NCBI GenBank assembly: GCA_948470475.1 | Contig: OX419335.1 | Coordinates: forward strand, 43,323,025-43,387,024 | Direction: 5' to 3' | DNA: 64,000 bases | Source: Galaxea fascicularis | Taxonomy: Eukaryota; Cnidaria; Anthozoa; Scleractinia; Euphylliidae | In this document: positions 39,401-51,400 of the stretch, one piece after another | Position numbering within the stretch: the stretch's first letter is position 1 | Layout of the letters: every line of letters starts with the position of its first letter | Translations under genes and position numbers: made by a program | The notes under the pieces: model-generated | What the model saw: the letters and a program-made list of their open reading frames with translations, nothing else | The model's database searches: none | Told to the model about the DNA's origin: nothing

Positions 39401-42400
39401 AGATTTTGGCGAAAACATGTTCCTCTGAAAGACAAAAACTGAGAGCGCTTTCTACCCTTTTTATGTTTTTCTTGTACAGAGCCTAAAGCTATCTAATGTC
39501 AAAGGAGACTCTCGCTTCACCACCACATGCCAGCTGGTAAAACTGATTGGAAGCCACACCATCTCAAGAGTAACTCTGAGGATTGCAGATCTGAAGCGAC
39601 AGAAAATGGTGGGTTATTTCTATTTATTTTCAGAATGTTTCTTTGGTGACTTGGTTGAGTTTTTCTCTGTGATCTCGTAATGTGCTTCAGGAAAATATTT
39701 TGTATTTATTTTCAGGTTCGCACAATCAATTTGTACTACAATAATCGCACTGTGCAGGCAGTTGTGGAGCTGAAAAACAAGTGAGTAACAGGCATAGTAA
39801 ATTCACTTTGTAAGAAATTCTTGAAGTTTATGTGGTTGTAAAACTGTAGAAGTAAGTTGAGACTCTCTCAGTCCTTACGTAAACAGTTTTGTCATAGCTG
39901 AACTTGGTTATTGCAAAGACGTTGACAAGTGGTGTGTTTTGCAGGCGATCACTGTGGCATAAAGCAAAGAAATGTCATCTCACACCCGGACAAACAGAGC
40001 TCAAGGTCGGGATTGTTTAAATCTTTATTTCTTGTCGTCAAGACATACATACAGTCTTTAATTTGTTTACGTTTGTGAATTTTTGCATTTCGGCTTTTTG
40101 TTGCTTTTTAGGTTGATTTTCCACTGCCAATAGTTGCCTGTAACTTGATGATTGAATATGCCGATTTCTACGAGAACTTTCAGGTGATTGCTTCAACAGT
40201 TTGTACCGATGCTTTTTATTGTTAAGTTTTTGTTATAACGAACCTGAAGAATGTTTTAGAAATCTCACTCTGACTCATTTCCGAGAAATTTTGACTATCC
40301 AGTTTTATGAATCGATGAATACTTGTTTCTAGGCGGCAGTTATGACTGGTTAAGTCTTCATACTCGCTCTTGTGGACCATACCAGGTCCAGTGTTAACTA
40401 AAAGCAATCTTATATAAACGAACGTATCTAGAGGGGAAACACTTGACAAAAACATTTCCGCACGAAAGGTAGCATGTTTTGTAGTTCAATATTATGAATG
40501 TGGAGAAGAAAAAGACCACTATGTCATAGTTCTAACAAAGGGTTAGAGCTATTGAACATTGCTTTATGAACTGTCCTCGTTTAAAGTGAAACAACTTTAA
40601 TCGTCATAGGTGGACCATCAGTCAATAAATGTATACATCTGTCATCCATGCCTCTGTGTTGACTCGGTTTTCTACATTGTAGGCATCATCTGAGACTTTG
40701 CAGTGTCCTCGTTGCAGTGCATCTGTTAATGCTAACCCTGGAGTGTGCAGCAATTGTGGAGAAAACGTTTATCAGTGCCATAAGTGCAGGTTTGTTTGCC
40801 AGCTCTCTTTTGACATCAGGGTGGATTAAGTGTTAAGTGCGTTCACCAGTCGGCATTTGCGGGATTGCTTTTCTTAGATTAGTTTGCCATTCTAGCAGTC
40901 TTTCTGTTATCGTTAGTTGAGTTGTGTTCATGTTGCAACCTGTATCTGTAAACAAAAATTTGGCTACGTACTCAGTTGTGAAGAACCTTTAGAGGATAGA
41001 TTTTGCGTGTGCGTGTGGTCCAGCAGGAGCTGTTTGATTGACTGTTTGTTTGTTTTCTTTGTCAAGGTCCATAAACTACGATGAGAGAGATCCATTCTTA
41101 TGCAACGCTTGTGGTTTCTGCAAATATGCTAAGTTTGACTACACTCTGACTGCAAGGCCCTGTTGTGCTGTAGATCCCATCGAGAATGAAGAAGATCGAA
41201 AAAAGGTACGTTATGTTTATTAAATCTTGATCCATGAAAGAGGAAGCAGGTTGTACATTAATTGTGAGTATGCTCGTACCCTGTAGGTGTCTGCTTCAGG
41301 AGCAGATAAGGACATCATTGATTGTTTAAAAAAATGCCTCCCCAGTAATTCCCCAACGTAGAGAGATTCTTTCTTGAGTCTATGATTTGGAAGGATGGCG
41401 TGTCACAAATGCCTGAGCAGGCCAGTGTGTAGAGCATTCTCCGGTGTATGTGTAAGGTCATAGAGTTCAGATTTGTTGGGAATTGATTTTTCATTCGGCC
41501 CAATTGTAGGGTCTTAACGTTAGGACTTCAACATTTCCCATCTCCTTTTCCTTAGTCTCCTCTTCTGCTCAGTGTCCTTCTAACTTTAGGTTGCTCGTTC
41601 ATTTTACAGGCAGTTGCGAACATCAATTCTCTACTGGAGCGAGCAGACAGGGTTTATCGACAGCTTGTGTCTCACAGGCAGCCGTTGGACCTCCTTTTGA
41701 ACAGACTACTGGAACATGGACCGCAAGAGCCTGTTCAGGTGATTAATAGTTTAGATGCTCTGTCAGTAGAAACATCGACCCTAGCTGCGCCGTGTCTGCA
41801 ACACACCTCAGTGGCAGATGATCCATTGATCACGGTTCTAAGTTGATTTAGGTGCAAAGGTACCAGTAATCGACTGTTCGTCTTAACTATTGCTTGTCAT
41901 GTGCGGTGATGTGGTACATACTGCCATACTGTTGACATTTCCCCTCACTAATTATGGTTTTGTTTCAACCGGCCAAGGGAATCCAAAGAACTGTAAAAGT
42001 GAAGTCAGGGAATGGACAAAGATCTTTACAGCTCGGTTTCTGTGGCGTTTTTATAGTCAGGTGGTAACAAGGCAGCGCACTGAGACTGTACATTTCCTCT
42101 GATTTATCGTGCATGCGTAGTGAACAATTTCTATTTATATCTTGCTTTACAGGATGGCACGTGTACAGCTGGTTCAATGCAGACAGTGGCATCTCTAGTG
42201 TCAGGATCTTCAGCCGCTAGCAGCGCTTCTGCCAACACTGGTGTTAATAAGGCAATCCAAGCTTTAGCTCATCGCTACTGCGTGGAATGCAAAGGAACAT
42301 TTGATGAGCTCAGCAAGATCACACAGGTTTGGAACAAATCTCGGATGTCTTATAGTAGTATTCATGATGATATAATTAGCCTATTGTTTTATACGTGATT

Positions 42401-45400
42401 GATACCTCCCCAGTACAAGACCTCGGTTACATATTTCAACCCCTTTGCAGCAAGTAAAATATCAAAATACTGACAATGTTCCTTCGAATCTTTAGAAAGT
42501 CTTGGCTTCCCGAAAGGAGTTACTGGAGTATGACTGCCGTGAGAGTAAAGCTCCACTAGAGACTACTAGCAGTGGATCATCGCTGCTGTCATCTGGTGCA
42601 AAGGGTCTGCAGGGTGAATGCTATGGCTGTGCGTCTGCCGCTATTGAGCATTGTGTCACACTGCTGAGGGCATTGGCCATGGTGCCAGGAACTTGCAAAG
42701 AGTTGGTGGAACAGGTCAGTCTTGTTGTCCAGTTCTTTTTTGGTGTTTTTCAACCTGCATAGTTGAAGAAAGATCTCCAAGAACCTTGCCCCCACGATTG
42801 GTAGCAGTCAGTAGGCCATTGGTTAAAACATAAATCTGGAAAATATAAGACTTAATTACAAGATATAAGATGACGCACAGCTGTGTGCTTGGCGTACAAG
42901 TCCCATTTTTTTTTTTTTTTTGCCAGGCTAACGTTCACAACAGCAATAATCCCTCAGATCGGCAGAAATGCAAATGTTCAACGTTACATGTCCAATCTAC
43001 ATTTAGATCTGGGCCCAGTTGTTCGAAAGGTGATTAACTAATCCAAGGAGTGTATTTCTCTATCCACAAACGTTGTTAACTGCTGATATTCTTCAAAATT
43101 TTAGATTATAGGAAGTCCATCCTGAAAAACGAAAAACACCAAAATAAACTCTCACCCACAAGTTAACAAGCTGAAGCCAACGTTTACGCTAATCCAAGAT
43201 GAATTTGAGTGGCTTTTGAACAACCGGGCCCTGATTATTAATTTTTTTTTTATGTTATTTATTTAGGGCCTTATACACGAATTGGTGGAGTTTAACTTGC
43301 ATGAAGGCACTCCGCAAATGAGGAGCGATGTGAGGCATCTGTTGTGTTTGCTGACAAAGGACAACGAACGTGCTACAATGCAGCTGAATGAAATTCTGAT
43401 CAGTGCAGTAGGAGAAGCTGTAAACAGTCACAAGTCCAACCCAGCAGTGGTCAGTAGAGTTATTATGTGGTATTCCTGAAATCTCAAGTACCATCTGTAC
43501 TGGAGCTGCCTGCCGGATTGTTGTAGGAGGCGAGGAAAAAAAGCATTGAATTCTCCACCAACTCGAGGAAATTGAATTTGAAGTCAGGCAAAGTTAGTTT
43601 TAGCTAGCCTTCAAGGAAAAATTTCAAATGGCGTTTAAAAAAAATATCCGTAAGAAACTGATTTCTTTAGTTTCATCGCTGGCTTTATTGTCCACTGAAA
43701 AATTTGACATTGATGGTCATTTTAAACTGATTTGTGGTCCGTTAAAAGAAATGAGAAAATAATTTTTCTCTAGTACAGTAAAGATGACCAGCTACTCAGA
43801 TTAGGTTATGCCTAAAAGGTTAGTTAAGTCTTCACTACAGCCCATATAGAACTTTACTAAGAGGTTAGAGTCGTGTTAGTGCTCCACTGACCATCCTTTG
43901 AGTTTTCTGGAAATAATCACAGGCCTTTGGTCTGATTAGACGAAACAAAACCACAAGTTACAATGTGCCGAGATGCATCTTAGTGGCAACAGACCATTTC
44001 AGATTAACTTTGTGACAGAAAGCAGCCTAAACATCTTTCCTTTCCCTCTAGGTCTCCGGTATCAGTCGAGAGATGCTGCTTTTGAGCAATGCAGTGGAGA
44101 TGGAGGACTCTTGCTGGGAAATACGTCTGAGATGTGGTACGTTTCATTCCAATGTGATATTCTCGGAGAAGATCACTGTTGATGTTGAAGTATCATGTGG
44201 TAACTCCAGTCTATTTCCTTGTCCTAGTGATGACACTGTTTATGATGGCTGTTGAAGTGCGCAGTCCACTCATTATGGAGAGCATTACTGTACCTTGTTT
44301 GAAGATCCTGCTTCGACTTGTTAAACCACCTCCACCGAACAGTAAAACCAACAAGGTACTCATTCCTCTGTTTTACTGTATTCCAAACCATCCTCTGAGA
44401 AGGGTTTATGAACATAACGCGTTGTATTCAAGCGCTTTTCGCCCTGACATATGTATTCAGCTCGGGATTTCAGAAATGCGTTTCGTTGATGTTTGACTTG
44501 AATAAAAAACACAAGGCAATGATACAGTTGTGGGGCACAGCACATTACAATATTATACTCATTCTATTAACCTTAAGTTTTGTCTCTGCCCTTCCTGAGT
44601 CCACAACAAATTTTGACCTCTGTGATGACGAATATGTTCATTTCGGAGCATTGTCTAGACACTTATCGACAACGGCAAATTAGCCAATCAGATTACGAGA
44701 TTACAAACATTCATTTATTACTCTTTTTTAAGGCTAAAGACGGCATGTCATTGGGCTCAGTGCAGGGTTACAATGATGTGCGCATTAAAGCCAAGCAGTG
44801 GATGGACGGAGACGCTAGCCACACTTATTCTCATTGGAAAGCCATGGCTCCCAAGAAAACTTCTGACGGTAAAGCAGGCATTAGGGAGAGCCGCAGTGAA
44901 GCACGCAGGCGCCACATCTTGGAGAAGTATGGCCGGAAGTGGCTAGAGAGGACTAAAAGAAGTGAGCCAACAGAAGAGAAGGAGGCTCCAGAGGAAGAGT
45001 GGCTGAGACAGGTGCTGTTCACACCTTCAAACAGAGCTGCTCGACAGATGGCATGCACTATGATAGAATCTCTGTGTCAGGTATTATGATTTGACGATAG
45101 TATAGTAATTGTGTTTGAGGTGACGGAATGTTTGTTGCCCTTGAGAACAGAGGATTCAAACTCTGGGTTAATATTCATAGAGATCACTTAGATGTAACGT
45201 AAACTGTTTGAATGAAAGTAATACAAAGGAAACTGTGTAATGCAGTAAAAAACGACAGCAACAGATAAATTGTGACGATTCGTTATATTCGTCTGAAGTA
45301 TAATTTGGCCTGTTGAGGCGGGCATTTTGACCCACGGATTACATGGTCTTTATGACAATTGTGTCGAAATTGTTCCAAATTGTTTTCAAGCCTAAACCTT

Positions 45401-48400
45401 CGAGCAAAGGGCTGTTTGCGAATAAAAACTGCCAGCAAGTTTGTAGCTATTTGTAACAGATGGTTTCAATTCGTTTCGGTTTTTTTAGATGCCTAGTCGA
45501 CAACAGCACATGTTGGACTTGCTGACGAGGTAGGCGGTCTGTGTTAAAATCGTAAATAATTATGCCCTACCTTAAGCTATGGGGCACTTCTGCACCTGTG
45601 GTCTTATGTTCTCCAAAATAACGAAACTTGATATTGTGTATAGAATACAACACACAACTGGTAACCATTTTTCACACAGCTATTTAGAGGAAGTGCGCAG
45701 TGCTGGTGAGAATGCAGCAGAGTTCTTTCAGTTATACCACCGGCTGACTCAACCAACGTACTGGAAGTTCTACCTGGCCCTCCAGGGAGCACTGTTGCAA
45801 ATTGGACAACTTTTGACCAAGGTGCATTCTTAAATAAGTCTTTTGTAGAAGGTTTAAGCAAGACAAATCATAAAACGGTGGTAGTTTTGGTGCTGTTGTT
45901 TTTCATGACCCCACTTGAAATCCCACATAATGTAGTAGAGCTTTGTGATCATCAGCAAGTAAAGCAAGTCTAAATAAGCTTTGAACACTTAAAGGTTTCA
46001 TTGAAGAGAAGTACAGCATTCCCTTTGTGGTGGACATTTCTGTTCAGGCAGTTGAAGTCGCAGACAAATTGTTCCAGAAGGTGCAAAGCCCATGACCTGT
46101 TGCATTCTGTCAATTGGGGTTTTACAACGCTGATATTGTGGCCCGTTCTGTGGAATAACGTCTCTCTACAAAGTTAAAAAAGCTTCCTTTCTCTGCAGGA
46201 AATTGAGCATCTGACGTATTTGGAACAGTACACACTGAGTTCGGATTTGTCGCAGGGATATGCTCTGAAGATGCTAGCTGGTATGTGGACACATTCATAA
46301 GTTATAAGTGATCAGAAACCAGGTAGTTTGTACTGTTTCGTTGTTGAGTTTCTCCATCAAATCCCGTAACTTGGTCTGTTTGTTACTTTTGTCCCTGCTG
46401 TTAGAGATTTATGTTCCCTTTTAGCACTTTCTTGTTGGATTTATGGAAATATCTCTGAGCTACTTTTTTTAATTTGATTATCTTCATATCTTGTTACCTA
46501 CACAGAGTTGATGTCTTCCTTTCTGGAACATGACGGAATCAAACAGAAGTTCAAAGGAAGACTTGTGGCCACAGTGCTGAATGGTTACTTGTCATTGCGA
46601 AGGTGATTTGTTTTATTAAAAGCTCATTATTTTTTAAGTACGAATACCTACTAAAATTAAAGGCTGGAGAGAAGTTGCCCTCTATGTGAATGTTTTTTCT
46701 TTCTGATCTTGTGCTCATCGCATTATTAGATTGGCTGCCTGGTACACAGTTCTAGTGGATAAGTCTCGATTTTCTTTTGCAATTGCTTGAGAACGTGATA
46801 GCGAAAGCCTGCACTCTCCTCCTAGTTCACAGTTTGCTCTATCTGCCAGTCTTATCTCGTGGTTATTGTATTGTTAGATTGGTAGTCCATTGCGCAGAAC
46901 GTCCATTTTCCCTGCAGTCTGCCCTTGGTCTAATATTTTGTTATTTTGTTTTCAGACTTGTCGTTCAGCGCACAAAACTGATTGATGAGACTCAAGAGAT
47001 CCTGTTAGAGTTGCTCGAGGAGATGACTACCGGTTTGTGCTTTCACATCAGGCCAAAGTAGCCATCACAAAGATTCTAGCCTTTCTTCAGTTGAGACGTT
47101 AGAATCTTTGATTGTAACCTCTCAACTTTGAGAGGTACATATATCAATCACCGTACTCAAGTTTGAGTACGGTGATTGTACTTTGAGTTGCAATCACCGT
47201 ACTCAAAGTTGTACTCTAGACAAATAGACCAATACTTTTGTGATATGAGCACCCTTGACGACAAGACCAATAATTGCCAAAACAGCAAAACAGTGCAGTT
47301 CAGTTATTTAATATTCCGTTTTGACGGATATTCAAAAAAAGCTGTAGTAACTGGTTTTTCCAACTTGTAGGTACTGAAACAGAAACCAAAGCATTCATGG
47401 CTATTTGTGTGGAAACCCTCAAGAGGTTTGTTTCATTACACATCCTTTTCATAAGGCGTAAAATTAAATCTGTTTACATCGTTCAGGCCACAGACTAGGG
47501 TCCTTGTTAAAGCCCAGTGAGGTAAAAAAAAAGGCATAATGGTAAGGTGATAGTAAAGAAATCTGCGAAATAACATCGATCCTGTGCTGCTTTGTTTCAG
47601 GTACGGTTTGGACGACTTGAGGACTCCAGTGTTCATTTTTGAACGTCTGTGTAACCTTATTTTTCCTGTAAGTTACTTCTTTCAAAATAAATGCTGTGTT
47701 ACAACTTTTCAGACTTTATTTTCTCAGAGCTGCACACTGTTGGTGATCCGACAATAACCTACTAAAATCGGCCAAATCTAAACCTTGGTCGGTCGAATAT
47801 TTTGCCAAATAGTAAGTAAATAATGATAGATGTCAGACCACATTTCTGTTTCGTCCGACCAAAACAGAGACAAGAAAGAAAAAATGTCTGCAGCCCTGCT
47901 TTCTGAGACAACTGTTACTAGTTAACAGAAGATGTTTATGATAGGACCCAGGTTCTGTGTCATTTTCGGTTAAGAATGATGTGTATCAACATATCCAGTG
48001 GGCCATATTAGGGACCCATTACGACCACAAGCGCACAATTCGCCGATGATCTGCCATATCATGATTTCTGCCTTCATATTTTAGGAGGAAAACGATGTTG
48101 GCGAGTTTTTCCTCACGTTGGAGAAAGACCCTCAACAGGAAGACTTTTTGCAAGGGCGCATGCAAGGAAATCCTTACAGGTTTGTAAGATCAAGTGATTA
48201 ACTCTGCCAAAGGGGTTTCGCACTTTTTGAGAACTGAGCTGTAACGTTATGATTAGGACGAAAGGAATTGTAGTCAGTAAGCAATATTGCAAGGCTTGGT
48301 TACTAATGGATTAACCGGTGTTGGTTGTGTTTTCAGTTGTAATGAGCCCGGTATGGGTCCTCTCATGAGAGATGTCAAGAACAAGATTTGCACTGGTAAG

Positions 48401-51400
48401 GAAGCGCCTCAATAAATCAATAGTTGTTTATTGTCGATTATAGCCTACCATCTTGCAGCAAAAAACAATTCCCTAAAAGGTGGGTTTTCTGTTACATTGT
48501 ATTGGACTAGTTTACACAATAGGCTAAAGCTAATCGTTAGCTAACAGAGCTCGGAAACTCGCCTGGTATTTTCTGACACGCACATGGTTAGTTATCAGGA
48601 CAGTGTAGATTCCATGGCATGTGATTTCTTGGTTTTGGAGACCGTGGCCTTTGCAACTTAGTTCAGCTATACGTATTTGTTGGTATGTTTATTTCTCCAG
48701 ATTGTGAATTGGTAGCGTTGCTTGAAGATGATAGTGGAATGGAGGTAACCGTGCTTTCACTGCAGTCTTTTTCGGTGAATTCTCCGGCATCTGTGAAGAA
48801 GACTTATGATATTTTAATTTCCTTTAATGCCAGTTGCTTGTAAACAGCAAAATCATCAGCCTGGACCTGCCTGTCAAGGATGTTTACAAGAAGATTTGGT
48901 GCCCCGAGGGAGAGGTGTGTTGATAGTTGAAAACAACGCCGATAATTCTACTTTTGGTTATATGGGAAAACGTAATAAGAAAACGAGTCACTGTTAATTC
49001 TACCTTCTACCAGACTCATTGAAAATCCTGTATTAATTGACAGGCAATACTAATTAGAGGGCTCTGCTTGAATCTGGTTGCAGTTTCACTTTTCACTCCT
49101 CCAAAAGAACCTTTGTGTACTGAACTCCTTTTGTCATTGAACTCGTCTTTTAGGGGGAACCAATGAGGATTATCTACAGAATGAGAGGTAAAGTCATTTT
49201 GTTTCAGTTAAATGTGGATAAATATCATTTAGGCAAAGTTAAAGGCGAGCAAATGCAGCCAGCGGTTTTCGTCATTTGTGGCACGTGACCTTTGGGGTGG
49301 CATCCAGGGTTTTTGCAGGGTTTCACGGTTTATTGTTTTACACGTGCGGTGTGTTAGCTGATCTTTGCGGATCAAAAGCTTAGCTATTGCGAATCATTGC
49401 GGATTCTTGCTCCTTCTCCTCCCTTCCTCTTTGCTTCGGTTGCTAGGGTAAGTAGCTTTTTCAGGTGAGTTATTTCCACTGAATTTCAGTGTGACAGTGG
49501 CGGTTAGCGGGCGCTCGTTCTGGGTGGTTCCCGCATTCCAGGGTTGTCATGGATACCTCCCTGCGGCTATGGCATCTGGCTCCCCGCTAACCTTTAAGGC
49601 ACCAGTTCCCAAGCTCATCTATTTGTGATTAACTTGATAAAAATAAAATCAGGGTAACGCCAGCTTTTAGTGTGCGTTGAAAAGCATTCTGTTTACCAGA
49701 AGCATAGAACGTTCTTTGTCTGCCCATTCCGAATTGGTTCCGTTGCTTTGTGTATTTTTGTCCTAAAAAAGGCTTATGATGTATGAGGCCTCATAAAAAG
49801 AGACGACCATAAATTAAGGAGACTTTTCCGTGTGCTGAGAGAAAACTATGTACCCCTAAATGTAGATGTTTATTTTGTTGTCGACCATAGACCTCGTTTC
49901 TTCCTGTCAGGTTTGTTAGGAGATGCGACTGAAGAGTTTGTGGAAAATCTTGATACTCAGCAAGGTCAGTGCTGCACGTCTCCTATGTAAGCTAAGCGTG
50001 CTTTCAGTTTGTTAGAATCGAGCGGTCAGAATAGTTCGTTTTGTAAATTGGAGTGCTGGTTCTGCAAATTCGCCAGACATCTACACTGAAAATTATTTGT
50101 GCCATGTGTAGGTAATTCGAAGGACTCTTGACTAACAGTCATCCAAATTAGTGCGTTTTATCGACAACGTGACCGGATTGTTTGGCAAAGAGAAAGCGCT
50201 CGTAGTTAGCAGCAGTTATCAAGGAATCTGTGATCATATTAGATGTTTCTCTACTCGTTTAATGTCTGTTTTCCCTCTATTTTACAGAAGAAGAACTGGA
50301 TGATGAAGAAGTGTATAAGATGGCTTCCATCATGTCCAGCTCTGGGGGACTGGAGGCCATGCTCAGCAGGTAATCCGGTCCTTTGTTATTTTATAGGCAC
50401 AGCATAGGGGCACATGATGAAGTTTGTACCTCTTGGCAGGAGAACTGCCATATACAGGACGGAAAACAAACTGGAGAAAAGAATGACCTGTCCTCTGTTG
50501 TTGCATCCTCTTCCGCTTTCTTTCTTACCAGTTCGAAATAGTTCAGTTGTCAAGTGGCACACTCAAACCTACCAACTAAACTGACTTGCTGTGTAGTTAG
50601 TCTAGTTATGCCATCACTCTTTGGTTCTGATCGTTGGACACAAGGTATCACGATAGGAGCAAATTACAACTGCAAACTAACAGAAAGTTGTGGTCAATGC
50701 AGGGGTTTCAATAAAATTCGAAGTAGGTAGCTGGTTAGAGAAAAGTAACCGACTTTACTTTAATTTAATGCAAAGAATCTTTCTTTAATTACTTAAATTT
50801 AGGGGGAAAAGTAACCGACTTCTGTAAGCGAAGTAGCCGACGCTTTTTCGTCGGCCGTCGGTGCTTATTGAAAGCACTGTGAACGTAAAGTGCATTTTCT
50901 AGTCCCAGTTATTAAACATCATGGTTTTTATAACCATCTTGGTTTGAAGCAGTTTTGTGCCATTACAAGTTTGTCTCTTTTAAGGTTGAGTGGTATCAAA
51001 GATCTTGTGCGTGGTAAGCAGTTAGTGTCGGTCATTCTTAAGCTGATGGGATACTGCGTGAAGCTTCAGGTACGGTAATACTGCTATCACTCTCATTCAA
51101 CCCCAGACTGGTTGGAGACTTCTTTTTTGAGTTAAAATGAAAACAATGTACCCTACACGATGACTGCTATTACGCTAATGAAGGGCAAGACTGAAACGCT
51201 TTCGAAATGAACCTTTTTGGTATTAAAAGTCGCCGTCGTTGTCGCTGTCAAATTGCCAATGAATGAATGTTCATTTACATGGTAGCGCTATAGAGACAAT
51301 GCTGTGTGAAATACACCTGTACGAATTGCATGATGCTTGTTTGGATTGTTCTTATTTGCTTTTGCACAGGACGCACAGCAGTGTGCTGCAAGTGTATTGT

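Noticed and set aside
41400..41480. tRNA-like GTGTGTAGAGCATTC and GGTCATAGAGTTCAG
   Set aside because: Both Pol III boxes are too degraded to support even a SINE call.
44580..45089. 169-codon ORF beginning before E62
   Set aside because: The first 50 codons are intron read-through; the acceptor at 44732 marks the real exon start.
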